In this document: positions 9,806 to 17,500 of the stretch, in pieces | How the letters are laid out: the number at the start of each line of letters is the position of its first letter | Position numbering within the stretch: the first letter of the stretch is position 1 | NCBI GenBank assembly: GCA_026991755.1 | Contig: JALXAX010000155.1 | Coordinates: 1-43,882 of the forward strand | Source of the DNA: Thiotrichaceae bacterium | GTDB taxonomy: Bacteria > Pseudomonadota > Gammaproteobacteria > Thiotrichales > Thiotrichaceae | Direction of reading: 5' to 3' | DNA: 43,882 nt | Notes under the pieces: model-generated | The model's database searches: none | Told to the model about the DNA's origin: nothing | Seen by the model: the letters and a program-made list of their open reading frames with translations, nothing else | Translations under genes and position numbers: made by a program

Positions 9806-10975
9806 CTAATACATCGACAACCATTTAGCTAACTTCGCTATTAATTCGTCAGGGGATATTTCCTCTCCCACAGCTCCTTCAGCCATTGCCAGCTCATGTC
9901 GAGAAGCACGTTTATCTTTATCAAATTCTCCGTGATATATAATGACAGGTATGTTGTAGCCTGCTTCTTTAAGTGCTCTCAAAAGCTTTATGCCAGCGCT
10001 CGGGGCATCTGCTAGCGCTTCTGGACGACTCCAGTCACAGATGATTAGATCAATACCTTCCTCATCATCAGCCAGATAAGCAAGTGCTTGTTGAGTAGAG
10101 TCCAACGTAATCACTTCTATCTGCAATTTAGCTAAGGCAGCGATTTCCCATTGATTATTTTGGGCTTGGTTATCTACCCACAAAATACGCTTTTGCTCAG
10201 GGTTATTAATGAGTTCGAGTGCCGACTGGCTAATAATTTGTTTATTGATTGATGTGGTTTTACGCTGTTTTGCTGCGGTATCTATATCAAGGGTGAAATC
10301 ATTAACAATCTTTAACAGGATGGGATCATCATCATTGTGCAAGGTACTAACTGATATATTCTTGGGTGCTTCAGTATCATCAAAATCATCGAAAATTTTA
10401 GGGGTTTCCTCAGTAGAAAAAAGCTCAGGGTTTTGCTCTAAATCATCAATGCCAAACGGAGCGTCAACTCCTCTTGTAACGGACTGTGCTGGTGCGGCAA
10501 TTTCATCCACTTCTGGATGGTTCGCCTGAATCTCCTTAACCACCTTTCTTATGCCTTTAGCAACACTTGTCCAGGCCTCATCACGATTATTCCAAGAAGT
10601 AACCGGTTTGAAATCTTTGGGTAGACCCTGCAATGCAGCAAAAGGCGCGCCTTCAATATCGACAGATCTAAGCATAATGGGGACTACGCTGGCTTCATGG
10701 TTTTGATGGCGCTTCATCGCTATTTCAAGTTCATTCCCCCAGATATAATCCGATTGGATAAAATCACTACTGATCAATAGCAAAATTAAATCGGCATTCT
10801 TTAAATGATCATTAATTTCATTATCCCAAGAATCACCTGCTACTATCTTCCTATCGTGCCACGAACGAACCACCCCTCGTCGTTCCATGATTTTTAAATG
10901 ACCCACTAGCTCATTACGCAAGCCTTCATCTTCATGCGCGTAGCTATAAAATAGATAGACTGGTTTTTCTCCCAT
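9806..10975 (-). CDS. TIR-domain protein fused to a response-regulator-like receiver domain
   Basis: Residues 1-150 are a bacterial TIR domain: VYLFYSYAHEDE at the start, then SDYIWGNELEIAMKRH with E82 at the position of the catalytic glutamate of NAD-cleaving TIRs, then VVPIMLRSVD and GLPKDFKPVTSW. An acidic linker follows (about 155-255). Residues 262-389 look like a receiver (REC) domain: ILWVDNQ (D268), IICDW with D314 at the phosphoacceptor position, and a C-terminal helix. The usual Thr/Ser and Lys of true receivers are not obvious, so it may be a pseudo-receiver. AAGGG precedes the ATG. The gene starts 27 bases after the caspase gene, suggesting co-transcription. TIR enzymes commonly degrade NAD+ or make signal nucleotides in defence; that activity here is inferred. 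Confidence 0.85.
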   Translation of the reverse strand: MGEKPVYLFYSYAHEDEGLRNELVGHLKIMERRGVVRSWHDRKIVAGDSWDNEINDHLKNADLILLLISSDFIQSDYIWGNELEIAMKRHQNHEASVVPIMLRSVDIEGAPFAALQGLPKDFKPVTSWNNRDEAWTSVAKGIRKVVKEIQANHPEVDEIAAPAQSVTRGVDAPFGIDDLEQNPELFSTEETPKIFDDFDDTEAPKNISVSTLHNDDDPILLKIVNDFTLDIDTAAKQRKTTSINKQIISQSALELINNPEQKRILWVDNQAQNNQWEIAALAKLQIEVITLDSTQQALAYLADDEEGIDLIICDWSRPEALADAPSAGIKLLRALKEAGYNIPVIIYHGEFDKDKRASRHELAMAEGAVGEEISPDELIAKLAKWLSMY

Positions 10976-11002
10976 TGCTTACCCTTTCTATTAATTCACA
11001 AA

Positions 11003-11827
11003 TTAAGTAAATATTTTACGAAGACGTGCTTTCTTATTACCCATTATTTGTGGACTTTGCGGGTACTTTGATGAAGGTAAATATCGAGAATAAGCTCTAT
11101 GCCAATCCGCATAAGTAGCATCCGCTTTCATTTTCTTTAATGTCTTGAGTGCATAATGAGTAAATGCTCCACAAGGACGATTATTTATCACTCCATCGTA
11201 ACTATAATTGTAAACGCCCTCTTCACACCCCGAAAGTAACAAATCACCCTCGTCTTTATTGAGTCCCGCTTTAAAGACAGAAGCACCACTCACTAATTTT
11301 TTGCGCACCCCTCTAGATAACGCTTCAGGCAACTTATCTTTAGATGTCCAATTAGCTACAGGCATAAATCGAGGTCGAATCTCATCGTCATCGCTTGGGG
11401 CTGCCCGTGTTACCGTGCCTGAATGACAACTATCAGATATTAAGAGAAGACTAACACCCTGCTTTCTCGCATCAAAAAGCGTTCTAATTTCATCATCTGT
11501 TAATGCATTTTGATTGCTATGAATATCATAGGGACATAACGCTTCATCCAATCCATCTACCTCATCGCCGTTGCTATCCACTACATAAGTTCCATGTCCT
11601 GCAAAAGTAATAACTAAGCTATCGGCTTCTTTACTCTGTTCTATCAAACTAGAAATAGCTTCGATGATATTGGCTTTTGTCGCTTCTTCATCTAGTAATA
11701 ATTGGGTATCAAAATCAAAAGTCGCTAAAGCCTTCGACCAGTCAGTCGCATCATTAACACAACCTTTTAAAGCCATTTTAGTGCCTGGATAATTATTGAT
11801 GCCAATACAGAGTCCTTTTTTAGCCAT
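11003..11827 (-). CDS. Caspase-family (peptidase C14, metacaspase-like) protease
   Basis: A compact 274-residue caspase fold. MAKKGLCIGINNYPG opens the first strand, the catalytic His is H78 in TFAGHGT, and the catalytic Cys is C134 in LISDSCHSG, a canonical p20 dyad. Acidic residues typical of the Arg/Lys-specific S1 pocket may be present but cannot be assigned from sequence alone. There is no leader peptide and no accessory domain, so it is essentially a bare protease. It is the first gene of the caspase, TIR-REC, CHAT set. Bacterial caspases act in conflict systems, for example by cleaving gasdermins or partner proteins. No gasdermin-like gene is visible in this window. The substrate could be the neighbouring TIR or CHAT protein, which is an inference. 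Confidence 0.88.
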   Translation of the reverse strand: MAKKGLCIGINNYPGTKMALKGCVNDATDWSKALATFDFDTQLLLDEEATKANIIEAISSLIEQSKEADSLVITFAGHGTYVVDSNGDEVDGLDEALCPYDIHSNQNALTDDEIRTLFDARKQGVSLLLISDSCHSGTVTRAAPSDDDEIRPRFMPVANWTSKDKLPEALSRGVRKKLVSGASVFKAGLNKDEGDLLLSGCEEGVYNYSYDGVINNRPCGAFTHYALKTLKKMKADATYADWHRAYSRYLPSSKYPQSPQIMGNKKARLRKIFT

Positions 11828-11928
11828 TGCAACACCCCTGATAAATGAATTCCCGCAATTATTAAGATGAGATTTTTCCTGAGGATCATATATATTGTAG
11901 TACTGATTTGTAGAGGGAGTAGTGATTT

Positions 11929-12510
11929 TTAACGACCTACTACCCTCCTTCGAAAACCAATTAAAATAATCAACAATAAAGACGTAATCCCAATAACAGC
12001 AGGAAACAGTACTGTAGTTACTGAGTAGTGCTCTAAAGCCAAAATAACGACACCATTTCGTATAACAAAAAGTCCAAAGAACAATAATGGTTCTGAATGC
12101 GGCTTAGCATAAGCCTTCCTGGCCGTAGGACCAAAGCCAAGCACATCCACAACCGTTAGAATAATAACTGCCCAGAGTGGATCAGCTGTGAAATACCAAA
12201 AGGGTAAAGACGAGAGAGCCAATATGAAAAACACCTTATCTAGTCGAGTAATAGTGATATCAGTTCGCTTCGTATAAGCCAGATAAGCGATAAACAAGGT
12301 ACTAATTCCCGATACACCAATAACCCACGCTCCTGCCCCACCTCCATCCTCACGTTGAGCCAGAAAAACAACACATGTAGTCGAACCCCAGATAACCCAG
12401 GAAAAAACATGTGGCTTGGTGTCGCCCTTAATAATTGAACGAATATAGGGAAAAAAGGCTGCAAATGTTAAGACGATAGCGACAACGGCTAATGTTTCTT
12501 TATAGGGCAT
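11929..12510 (-). CDS. Polytopic membrane protein, PQ-loop/SWEET-like
   Basis: A 193-residue hydrophobic protein with six or seven membrane segments and no leader peptide. The opening FAAFFPYIRSIIKGDTKPHV resembles the first PQ-loop repeat of small transporters, and LGFGPTARKAY near residue 130 looks like the second repeat. Such proteins transport sugars or amino acids or act as sensors; I cannot say which here. Its stop is about 100 bases before the caspase start on the same strand, so it could be read into the caspase/TIR/CHAT locus, though that gap is large enough for a separate promoter. The ribosome binding site before 12510 is weak. Confidence 0.55.
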   Translation of the reverse strand: MPYKETLAVVAIVLTFAAFFPYIRSIIKGDTKPHVFSWVIWGSTTCVVFLAQREDGGGAGAWVIGVSGISTLFIAYLAYTKRTDITITRLDKVFFILALSSLPFWYFTADPLWAVIILTVVDVLGFGPTARKAYAKPHSEPLLFFGLFVIRNGVVILALEHYSVTTVLFPAVIGITSLLLIILIGFRRRVVGR

Positions 12511-12519
12511 CTCTATTAA

Positions 12520-12602
12520 TTCTGGTCGGAGTTGCTGTGAGATAGAATTTGTTAGATTTTTGATAGAAAAGTTAACAATAGCCGTAGCTATTGGTTACTT
12601 TT
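12520..12602. repeat. Dispersed repeat of about 85 bp, copy A
   Basis: CTGGTCGG followed by GAGATAGAATTTGTTAG and GTAGCTATTGGTTACTTTTA is about three-quarters identical by eye to 39221-39307, in the same orientation. It directly abuts the palindromic element at 12605. It is probably an end or relic of a mobile element. Confidence 0.6.
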
Positions 12603-12604
12603 AA

Positions 12605-12763
12605 CTGAATCCGTGACTTCGATGCGGATGGCAGGGGGAAGATATTGGTTTATCACGGGATTTTAAAAAATCTTCGCTTCACCCTTAGGTTAAGCGGGCA
12701 TTTTTTAAACCCGTGATGAATCAATAGCTTATTCACTGTGCCGTAGTTAAGTCACGGATTCAG
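12605..12763. repeat. 159-bp imperfect palindrome, MITE-like
   Basis: CTGAATCCGTGACTT (12605-12619) is the exact reverse complement of AAGTCACGGATTCAG (12749-12763). Pairing resumes inside with TATCACGGG opposite CCCGTGATGA and with TAAAAAAT opposite ATTTTTTA, so a transcript could fold into one long hairpin. There is no coding potential and no obvious target duplication. With the flanking repeat and the IS1 remnant it fills the gene-free interval 12511-12964. Confidence 0.75.
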
Positions 12764-12785
12764 GTTTCATAGAGACCTTAGCAAG

Positions 12786-12915
12786 CAAGTTGTGAAAGCA
12801 GGAAAAAGTATCTCAGGTGTCCAGCGATATAGTTGTCAAAATCAAGAGTGTATCACCAAGACATTTATGCAGAAATATCGCTATAAAGCATATGAACCAG
12901 GAATAAAGAAACAAG
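12786..12915 (+). pseudogene. IS1-family InsA fragment
   Basis: The plus strand reads QVVKAGKSISGVQRYSCQNQ followed by ECITKTFMQKYRYKAYEPG, matching the N-terminal zinc-binding region of IS1 InsA proteins (VKxGxxxxGxQRYxCxNxxC, then TFxxxYxYKAYxPG). The frame then loses similarity before the helix-turn-helix, and no insB is present. It marks the left border of the hydrogenase cluster. Confidence 0.75.
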
Positions 12916-12964
12916 ATACTGTTTTTTTGATCAACTTATTATCGAAGTTATTCCATGCATGTTC

Positions 12965-14437
12965 CTAATGAACTGTGCACACCATGCAAGGATCAAATGA
13001 CCGCACTATATGTTGTATTGCTATCGAATCCTTACCACCTTCGCCCCCTTCATCCCCTTCATCAATGGGTGTGCCTAATAAAGCCTGCTCTAAAGCACCT
13101 GGAATATTGTCTTTATCTCTGGGTGAGAAATTCCACGTGGTCGGGGCTATAATTTGATAATTCAAGATACGCCCATTGCGGATACGAACCCAATGACCCA
13201 AGCTACCTCGCGCTGCTTCGACCAGCCCTTGTCCTTCAGCTTCGTCAGGTATTGGAAGAGTGTGACAAAACGTCTGTTCGGGGTTGATTTGTCGCACCCA
13301 GCTTTCCATTTCTGGAAGGATTCTAGCCAACTCTAAAAGACGTGTAATAACGCGGTTACGTACATTGCTTTGGTGGTTCTTAACCAAATCCAGTGCCAAG
13401 GGGTGCTCGGCAATAGTTTGTCGGGCTAACGCGCCCACTTCAAGCACCCCTTTATCGTAGCGTGGAGCTTTACACCAGCTATAACCATCCGCTTGTTCAG
13501 GGTCTGGCTGCGTATTGCCTTGAAAAGGATGCTTGGGGCCATTTTGCGATAGCATCCAGCTGTGGCTGATGTCTTCTTTTATCAAGTCTGTTTGCAGTGA
13601 ATGCATTGCACCCGATGTCCAAATTCCTTGAGGGAAGAGTGCTTTATGCTGAAAATCATACGCGCCATAGCTCATCAGATTGGCGGGTATTTGCCCTAGT
13701 TGATCTAATTTTAAATCGTCTGCTACCTGTAAAAACTGTGCGAAGTCGCTTTGTGGGTGTAGCTCCATCCACCTTTTCAGTGCATCGTCGTTCTCTAATG
13801 TACTGATGTTTTCTAGTTGATCCGCAAATAACTGTGATTCTAAAAACTGCCGAAAGCTCATTAGAATGGCTAACAGTTCGACTTTATTTGCCGAACTTGC
13901 CGACGTTGTCGTTCCACCAGGTTGTAGGCTTAAGCTATGAGGCCACTTACCTGCGAGGATTCCAGTGATATGCATAAATTCGGCACGTGCTTTTAACATG
14001 CTTATCGTGGCTGTGCCTGTTTGCGCACGAAATCGTTCTGCAATTTCAGCATGCCAGCTTTTACCCTGATAGGCTTCACGCGCAAAATCAGGCATAAAAA
14101 ATAAATAAAAGTGCGTTAGGTGATCAGCAAGATTCTCGCAAGCTAGTATAAGATTAGTCACTAATTGACCATTGACAGGTTTCGTATCCAGTGTAATGCC
14201 CTGTGCATCCGCAATAGCGTTAGCACATGCAATCGACTGTGATACCGAGCAAATTCCGCAGATTCTAGGCGTATAAGTCAATGCATCCAGTGGGGGTTTG
14301 CCTTGCAGAATTTGTTCAAAGCCACGATATAAAGGTGAGTTAACCCACGCTTTGCTGACTACGTCATCGGTGATTTCAACTTCTACTTCAAGATCACCTT
14401 CAACACGATTAAATGGACCTAAAAGTTTACGTGTCAT
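12965..14437 (-). CDS. hupV: H2-sensing (regulatory) [NiFe] hydrogenase, large subunit HupV/HoxC
   Basis: The 490-residue protein has both nickel-binding motifs: RICGICSVSQ (C60, C63) near the start and DPCMVCTVH (C484, C487) at the very end. It stops at the His after the second motif, so it lacks the C-terminal extension that HupD-type proteases cut from catalytic large subunits. That is characteristic of sensory hydrogenases (group 2b). It should bind H2 and signal through HupT. The start overlaps the stop of hupU by 4 bases (14434-14437). The context hupT, hupU, hupV in one transcription unit supports the call. Confidence 0.93.
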   Translation of the reverse strand: MTRKLLGPFNRVEGDLEVEVEITDDVVSKAWVNSPLYRGFEQILQGKPPLDALTYTPRICGICSVSQSIACANAIADAQGITLDTKPVNGQLVTNLILACENLADHLTHFYLFFMPDFAREAYQGKSWHAEIAERFRAQTGTATISMLKARAEFMHITGILAGKWPHSLSLQPGGTTTSASSANKVELLAILMSFRQFLESQLFADQLENISTLENDDALKRWMELHPQSDFAQFLQVADDLKLDQLGQIPANLMSYGAYDFQHKALFPQGIWTSGAMHSLQTDLIKEDISHSWMLSQNGPKHPFQGNTQPDPEQADGYSWCKAPRYDKGVLEVGALARQTIAEHPLALDLVKNHQSNVRNRVITRLLELARILPEMESWVRQINPEQTFCHTLPIPDEAEGQGLVEAARGSLGHWVRIRNGRILNYQIIAPTTWNFSPRDKDNIPGALEQALLGTPIDEGDEGGEGGKDSIAIQHIVRSFDPCMVCTVH

Positions 14438-15423
14438 GAGGTTTTACTCCCAGGTGGCGTGGTAATTTTCTTGGCGGTTGCATTGTCTTTTAAGCGTTGC
14501 GGGGTAGCCGCTTTTGACAAGGAAGCTAAAGCAACAAACCATGCTTTGGGCATATCCGTTGGCAAACCCACAGGAATTCCTGCAATTTTCGGGGTTTCAG
14601 TAAAGCTTTTGCGAGGTTCTTCAAACTCAGGTGCGGTGCAATTAATACAGGGGTAGCCGCCATCAAGGCAAGAGCCTTTGCCATTCCACGGGCGAATATT
14701 ACAGTCAGCCCGTGCTTGTGTGCCAATACAGCCTTTGTGTTCCATCATGCAACCCATATCACCCAGCACCTCTGCACTGGCTTTGTATTCATAGTATTCA
14801 TTTCGCGCACAGCCGTGATGAACAAGATGATCCGTATAGGCGCGTGGGCGATTCAGTTCATCAAGATGAGATAACGTGAGATCACCCATCGCTAGCTGTG
14901 ACAGCATATCCGTTACCCAATCAGGATGCGTTGGGCAACCTGCAATATTAATCACAGGAAATTGATGTGTAGACTGCCAATCTGCACCTAATAACCCACC
15001 TCTTTCCCTACCCTCATATTGCAAGCCACAAGCATCACCAGGATTACTACCTGCTGAGGTGATCCCTCCAAAAGCAGCGCAAGAGCCAATGGCAACCGTA
15101 TAATGAGCTTTTTTAGCAAGCTCTTCTAGCCATATCATCATGGATTTTCCTGTCCCTGCCAGCATGTGGAAACGACCTGTGCCGTTTGGACCACGCATCA
15201 CAGAGCCTTCTAAACATAAGGCATGTAAGGGGATAGTATCCGCAAGAATATCATTGAGCAGTGTGACAAATTCATCCGCAGAAGCTTCACTCAGTGAGGG
15301 ATGCCAAAGCATATTGATGTTTGCGCTTTTAAAACGCGTCATCACATCAGGCGATTCGGCATTGAGTAGCGACATACTACAGCCACCACAACCGCCCGAT
15401 TGTAACCAGAGGATATTAAACAT
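14434..15423 (-). CDS. hupU: H2-sensing [NiFe] hydrogenase, small subunit HupU/HoxB
   Basis: From the ATG at 15423 the product is 329 residues and starts MFNILWLQSGGCGGCSMSLL, with the first Fe-S cysteines at C12 and C15. No Tat signal precedes them, unlike HupS, as expected of the cytoplasmic sensor. Further cluster ligands lie in GSCAAFGG, AGCPTHPDW, HGCARNEYYEY and a Cys-rich stretch near NCTAPEFEEP. A longer open frame starts at 15456 but its first residues (MHATSL) come from a REP palindrome. The 15423 start has a GAAGG site about 10 bases upstream and overlaps the hupT stop by 8 bases, suggesting coupled translation. Confidence 0.92.
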   Translation of the reverse strand: MFNILWLQSGGCGGCSMSLLNAESPDVMTRFKSANINMLWHPSLSEASADEFVTLLNDILADTIPLHALCLEGSVMRGPNGTGRFHMLAGTGKSMMIWLEELAKKAHYTVAIGSCAAFGGITSAGSNPGDACGLQYEGRERGGLLGADWQSTHQFPVINIAGCPTHPDWVTDMLSQLAMGDLTLSHLDELNRPRAYTDHLVHHGCARNEYYEYKASAEVLGDMGCMMEHKGCIGTQARADCNIRPWNGKGSCLDGGYPCINCTAPEFEEPRKSFTETPKIAGIPVGLPTDMPKAWFVALASLSKAATPQRLKDNATAKKITTPPGSKTS

Positions 15424-16816
15424 GCTTATCAACCTTCGTAGAGACGTTGCATGCAACGTCTCTACCTACAGGCAGACTTAGCGTAAATACCGCTCCGCCG
15501 TCAGCATGATTTTCCACAAGGAGACTACCGTTACACTGTTCCGTTGCTAAGCCATAGCTGATATATAAACCTAAACCTGTACCTTTACCTACGGGTTTCG
15601 TAGTAAAAAAAGGATCGAATACAGAAAGCATATTTTCCTCAGAGATGCCAGAACCATTGTCTCTGATAACTATATCCACGCTCTCTTCTGCTTCGATTAG
15701 TGTTATCTCTAGTACAGCGTCTCCTTTGTGATCCTTGGCTTCAAGCGCATCTAGTGCATTTTGTAACAGGTTCATCAGTATCTGATGGATATAGCCCTCA
15801 TTAGCGGTAATATTCAGCGCTTCTGGCATTGAAGTAATCAATTTTGGTTTGTTGCGTGCCGAGTGCAAAACCCAATGAACAGCACTGTGAATAAGATTAA
15901 TTAAATTAAAGCTCGCCACCTCGTTCTGTTTAGGCGTAGAGAAGCGACGTAACTCTTCAACTATATTTTTGACGCGCTCTGATCCTTCTAAAGAACCTTC
16001 GAGCAGGGGTTTAATATCACCTAATATATGGTCAATTTTAAGCGTTTTTCTTAAATGATTACGCTCTTCAATGCTAATGTTGTTATGCACCCCGTCAAGG
16101 TATTCACGCATACGTTTTTCATAGCCTTGCAATACATACATATTACCAAAGACAAAACTAATCGGGTTATTCAGCTCGTGAGCCACACCTGCAATCAAAC
16201 GCCCCAGAGAAGCCATTTTTTCTGATTGGATCAGTTGTTGCTGAGTTGCTTTTAAGGCTTCGTGGGTTTCTTTTAATTGACGATAAGCACGGCGGATTTC
16301 ATCCAGAGGTCGACCTGTTAACACTGAGCCAAGTAAACGGCCTTTAACATCATAATGGGCTTTACAGGTAACTGCCATGGGAACTGAATCTGCATCGTGA
16401 TTGAGCATATCCACCTCGCAATCGACCAGATTTCCAGAACGAATTTTTTCAGGGAACTCATCAATCTGCGGAGCTGAACTAGCAGGAAAGAGACTACTCA
16501 GTGGCTCACCTTTAAGCGCTTCGCTAGTCTTGCCGATAAGGTTTTCGAGGGTACGATTAACGCGTTGAATCTTGCCGTTAATATCCGTCACAACCAATAC
16601 ATCATGCATGGAAGACAAGACACTTTCGATAAACTGTTGGGCTTGTTCTAATTCAGCGTTTTTCTCTTCCAACTCCACTTGAGAGTTGACTAAATCCGCA
16701 TAAATTTCATCCATGCGCTGAACCACTTCAACCCATGCGTCATCAGACATCGCGGGGTTGAGGTGCTGGGCATCCGGGACTTGGGAGGTTAATGATTGAG
16801 AGTGTTGGGTTGGCAT
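15416..16816 (-). CDS. hupT: Sensor histidine kinase HupT
   Basis: The 466-residue soluble kinase has an N-terminal coiled coil (about 35-65), a PAS domain (about 62-175), a second coiled coil, the phosphoacceptor box VAHELNNPIS (H213), the N box ILMNLLQNALDAL (near 347), DNGSGIS (387-392) and the F/G2 boxes FFTTKPVGKGTGLGL. In Rhodobacter and Ralstonia, HupT/HoxJ phosphorylates HupR/HoxA and is controlled by HupUV. The last 16 residues, from GRDVACNVST onward, are encoded by a REP palindrome (15438-15465) and the short sequence after it, so the natural end was probably near LSLPV. There is no clear ribosome binding site at 16816; Met23 is an alternative start. Confidence 0.9.
   Translation of the reverse strand: MPTQHSQSLTSQVPDAQHLNPAMSDDAWVEVVQRMDEIYADLVNSQVELEEKNAELEQAQQFIESVLSSMHDVLVVTDINGKIQRVNRTLENLIGKTSEALKGEPLSSLFPASSAPQIDEFPEKIRSGNLVDCEVDMLNHDADSVPMAVTCKAHYDVKGRLLGSVLTGRPLDEIRRAYRQLKETHEALKATQQQLIQSEKMASLGRLIAGVAHELNNPISFVFGNMYVLQGYEKRMREYLDGVHNNISIEERNHLRKTLKIDHILGDIKPLLEGSLEGSERVKNIVEELRRFSTPKQNEVASFNLINLIHSAVHWVLHSARNKPKLITSMPEALNITANEGYIHQILMNLLQNALDALEAKDHKGDAVLEITLIEAEESVDIVIRDNGSGISEENMLSVFDPFFTTKPVGKGTGLGLYISYGLATEQCNGSLLVENHADGGAVFTLSLPVGRDVACNVSTKVDKHV
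15438..15465. repeat. REP palindrome copy 1 (hupT 3' end / hupU leader)
   Basis: Perfect 28-bp palindrome with arms GTAGAGACGTTGCA and its complement. It lies within the 3' end of the hupT frame and just upstream of the hupU start, and the hupT frame stays open through it. Confidence 0.95.
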
Positions 16817-16845
16817 GGTTTATTTATAATAGCATAGCGTTACAC

Positions 16846-16873
16846 GTAGAGACGTAGCATGCTACGTCTCTAC
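16846..16873. repeat. REP palindrome copy 2, variant arm, upstream flank of the RAYT gene
   Basis: Perfect 28-bp palindrome with arm GTAGAGACGTAGCA, differing from the common arm at one base. It lies between hupT (start 16816) and the RAYT gene (start 16925). Confidence 0.95.
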
Positions 16874-16924
16874 AGGTCATCTGAATTGTTATCAATGATT
16901 TGATCATAATGGAGATAATGAGGC

Positions 16925-17467
16925 ATGGATAATAATTTATATAAAAACAAGTATCGAACTCAATCTACTCGCCTCGCTTCATGGGATTATCGCTCAAACG
17001 CTGCTTATTTTATTACGATGTGTTCGCGTAATAAACAGCCTCTATTTGGTTCAGTGATTGATGGAAAAATGCAGTTATCATCCATCGGTGTATTAGCAGA
17101 TGTATGCTGGTACGAGATTAAAAATCACCATCATCATGTTTCATTGGGTGAATTTGTTGTTATGCCGAATCATGTGCACGGTGTATTGCTTTTGGATAAC
17201 CCCGTAGAGACGTTGCATGCAACGTCTCTACCAACGAGTGATAACAGAATGTCAGATATTTCCCCAAAAAAAGGTTCTGTATCCAGCATAATTCGTTCCT
17301 ATAAATCTGCCGTTACTCGACATGCTCATCGGCTAGGGTTTGAGTTCGCATGGCAACCTCGGTTTTATGATCACATTATTCGTAATGAGCGATCGCTTAC
17401 CCAGATACATGACTATATTTTAACTAACCCCCAGAAATGGGCAGATGATCGATTTTTCATTCAATAA
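16925..17467 (+). CDS. REP-associated tyrosine transposase (RAYT, TnpA_REP, Y1/HUH family)
   Basis: The 180-residue protein matches the Y1 transposase family: YFITMCSRNKQPLFG near the start, the HUH metal site MPNHVHGVLLL (H83, H85), and the catalytic Tyr126 in IIRSYKSAVTR, followed by FAWQPRFYDHIIRNE. RAYTs cut and move single-stranded REP hairpins, recognising a GTAG-like tetranucleotide 5' of the hairpin. Its plausible substrate is plain here: palindromes starting GTAG flank it on both sides and occur across the cluster. A complete REP copy lies in frame inside the gene and encodes residues 93-102 (ETLHATSL core) between the HUH site and the catalytic Tyr. It stands alone on the plus strand between hupT and hupR. 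Confidence 0.92.
   Translation: MDNNLYKNKYRTQSTRLASWDYRSNAAYFITMCSRNKQPLFGSVIDGKMQLSSIGVLADVCWYEIKNHHHHVSLGEFVVMPNHVHGVLLLDNPVETLHATSLPTSDNRMSDISPKKGSVSSIIRSYKSAVTRHAHRLGFEFAWQPRFYDHIIRNERSLTQIHDYILTNPQKWADDRFFIQ
17204..17231. repeat. REP palindrome copy 3, inside the RAYT coding sequence
   Basis: Perfect 28-bp palindrome of the common arm (GTAGAGACGTTGCA) within an intact reading frame, in a segment expected to be a variable loop of the transposase. Confidence 0.95.
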
Positions 17468-17474
17468 ATACATC

Positions 17475-17500
17475 GTAGAGACGCAGCATGCTACGTCTAC
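17475..17500. repeat. REP palindrome copy 4, variant, downstream flank of the RAYT gene
   Basis: A 26-bp copy (GTAGAGACGCAGCA with a shortened right arm GCTACGTCTAC). It lies just after the RAYT stop and reaches into the hupR 3' end. The hupR TAG stop (17499-17497) is part of this repeat. Confidence 0.9.

Noticed and set aside
13000-13160. Plus-strand open frames near the hupV end
   Set aside because: They lie entirely antisense to hupV, which has intact hydrogenase motifs in this stretch.
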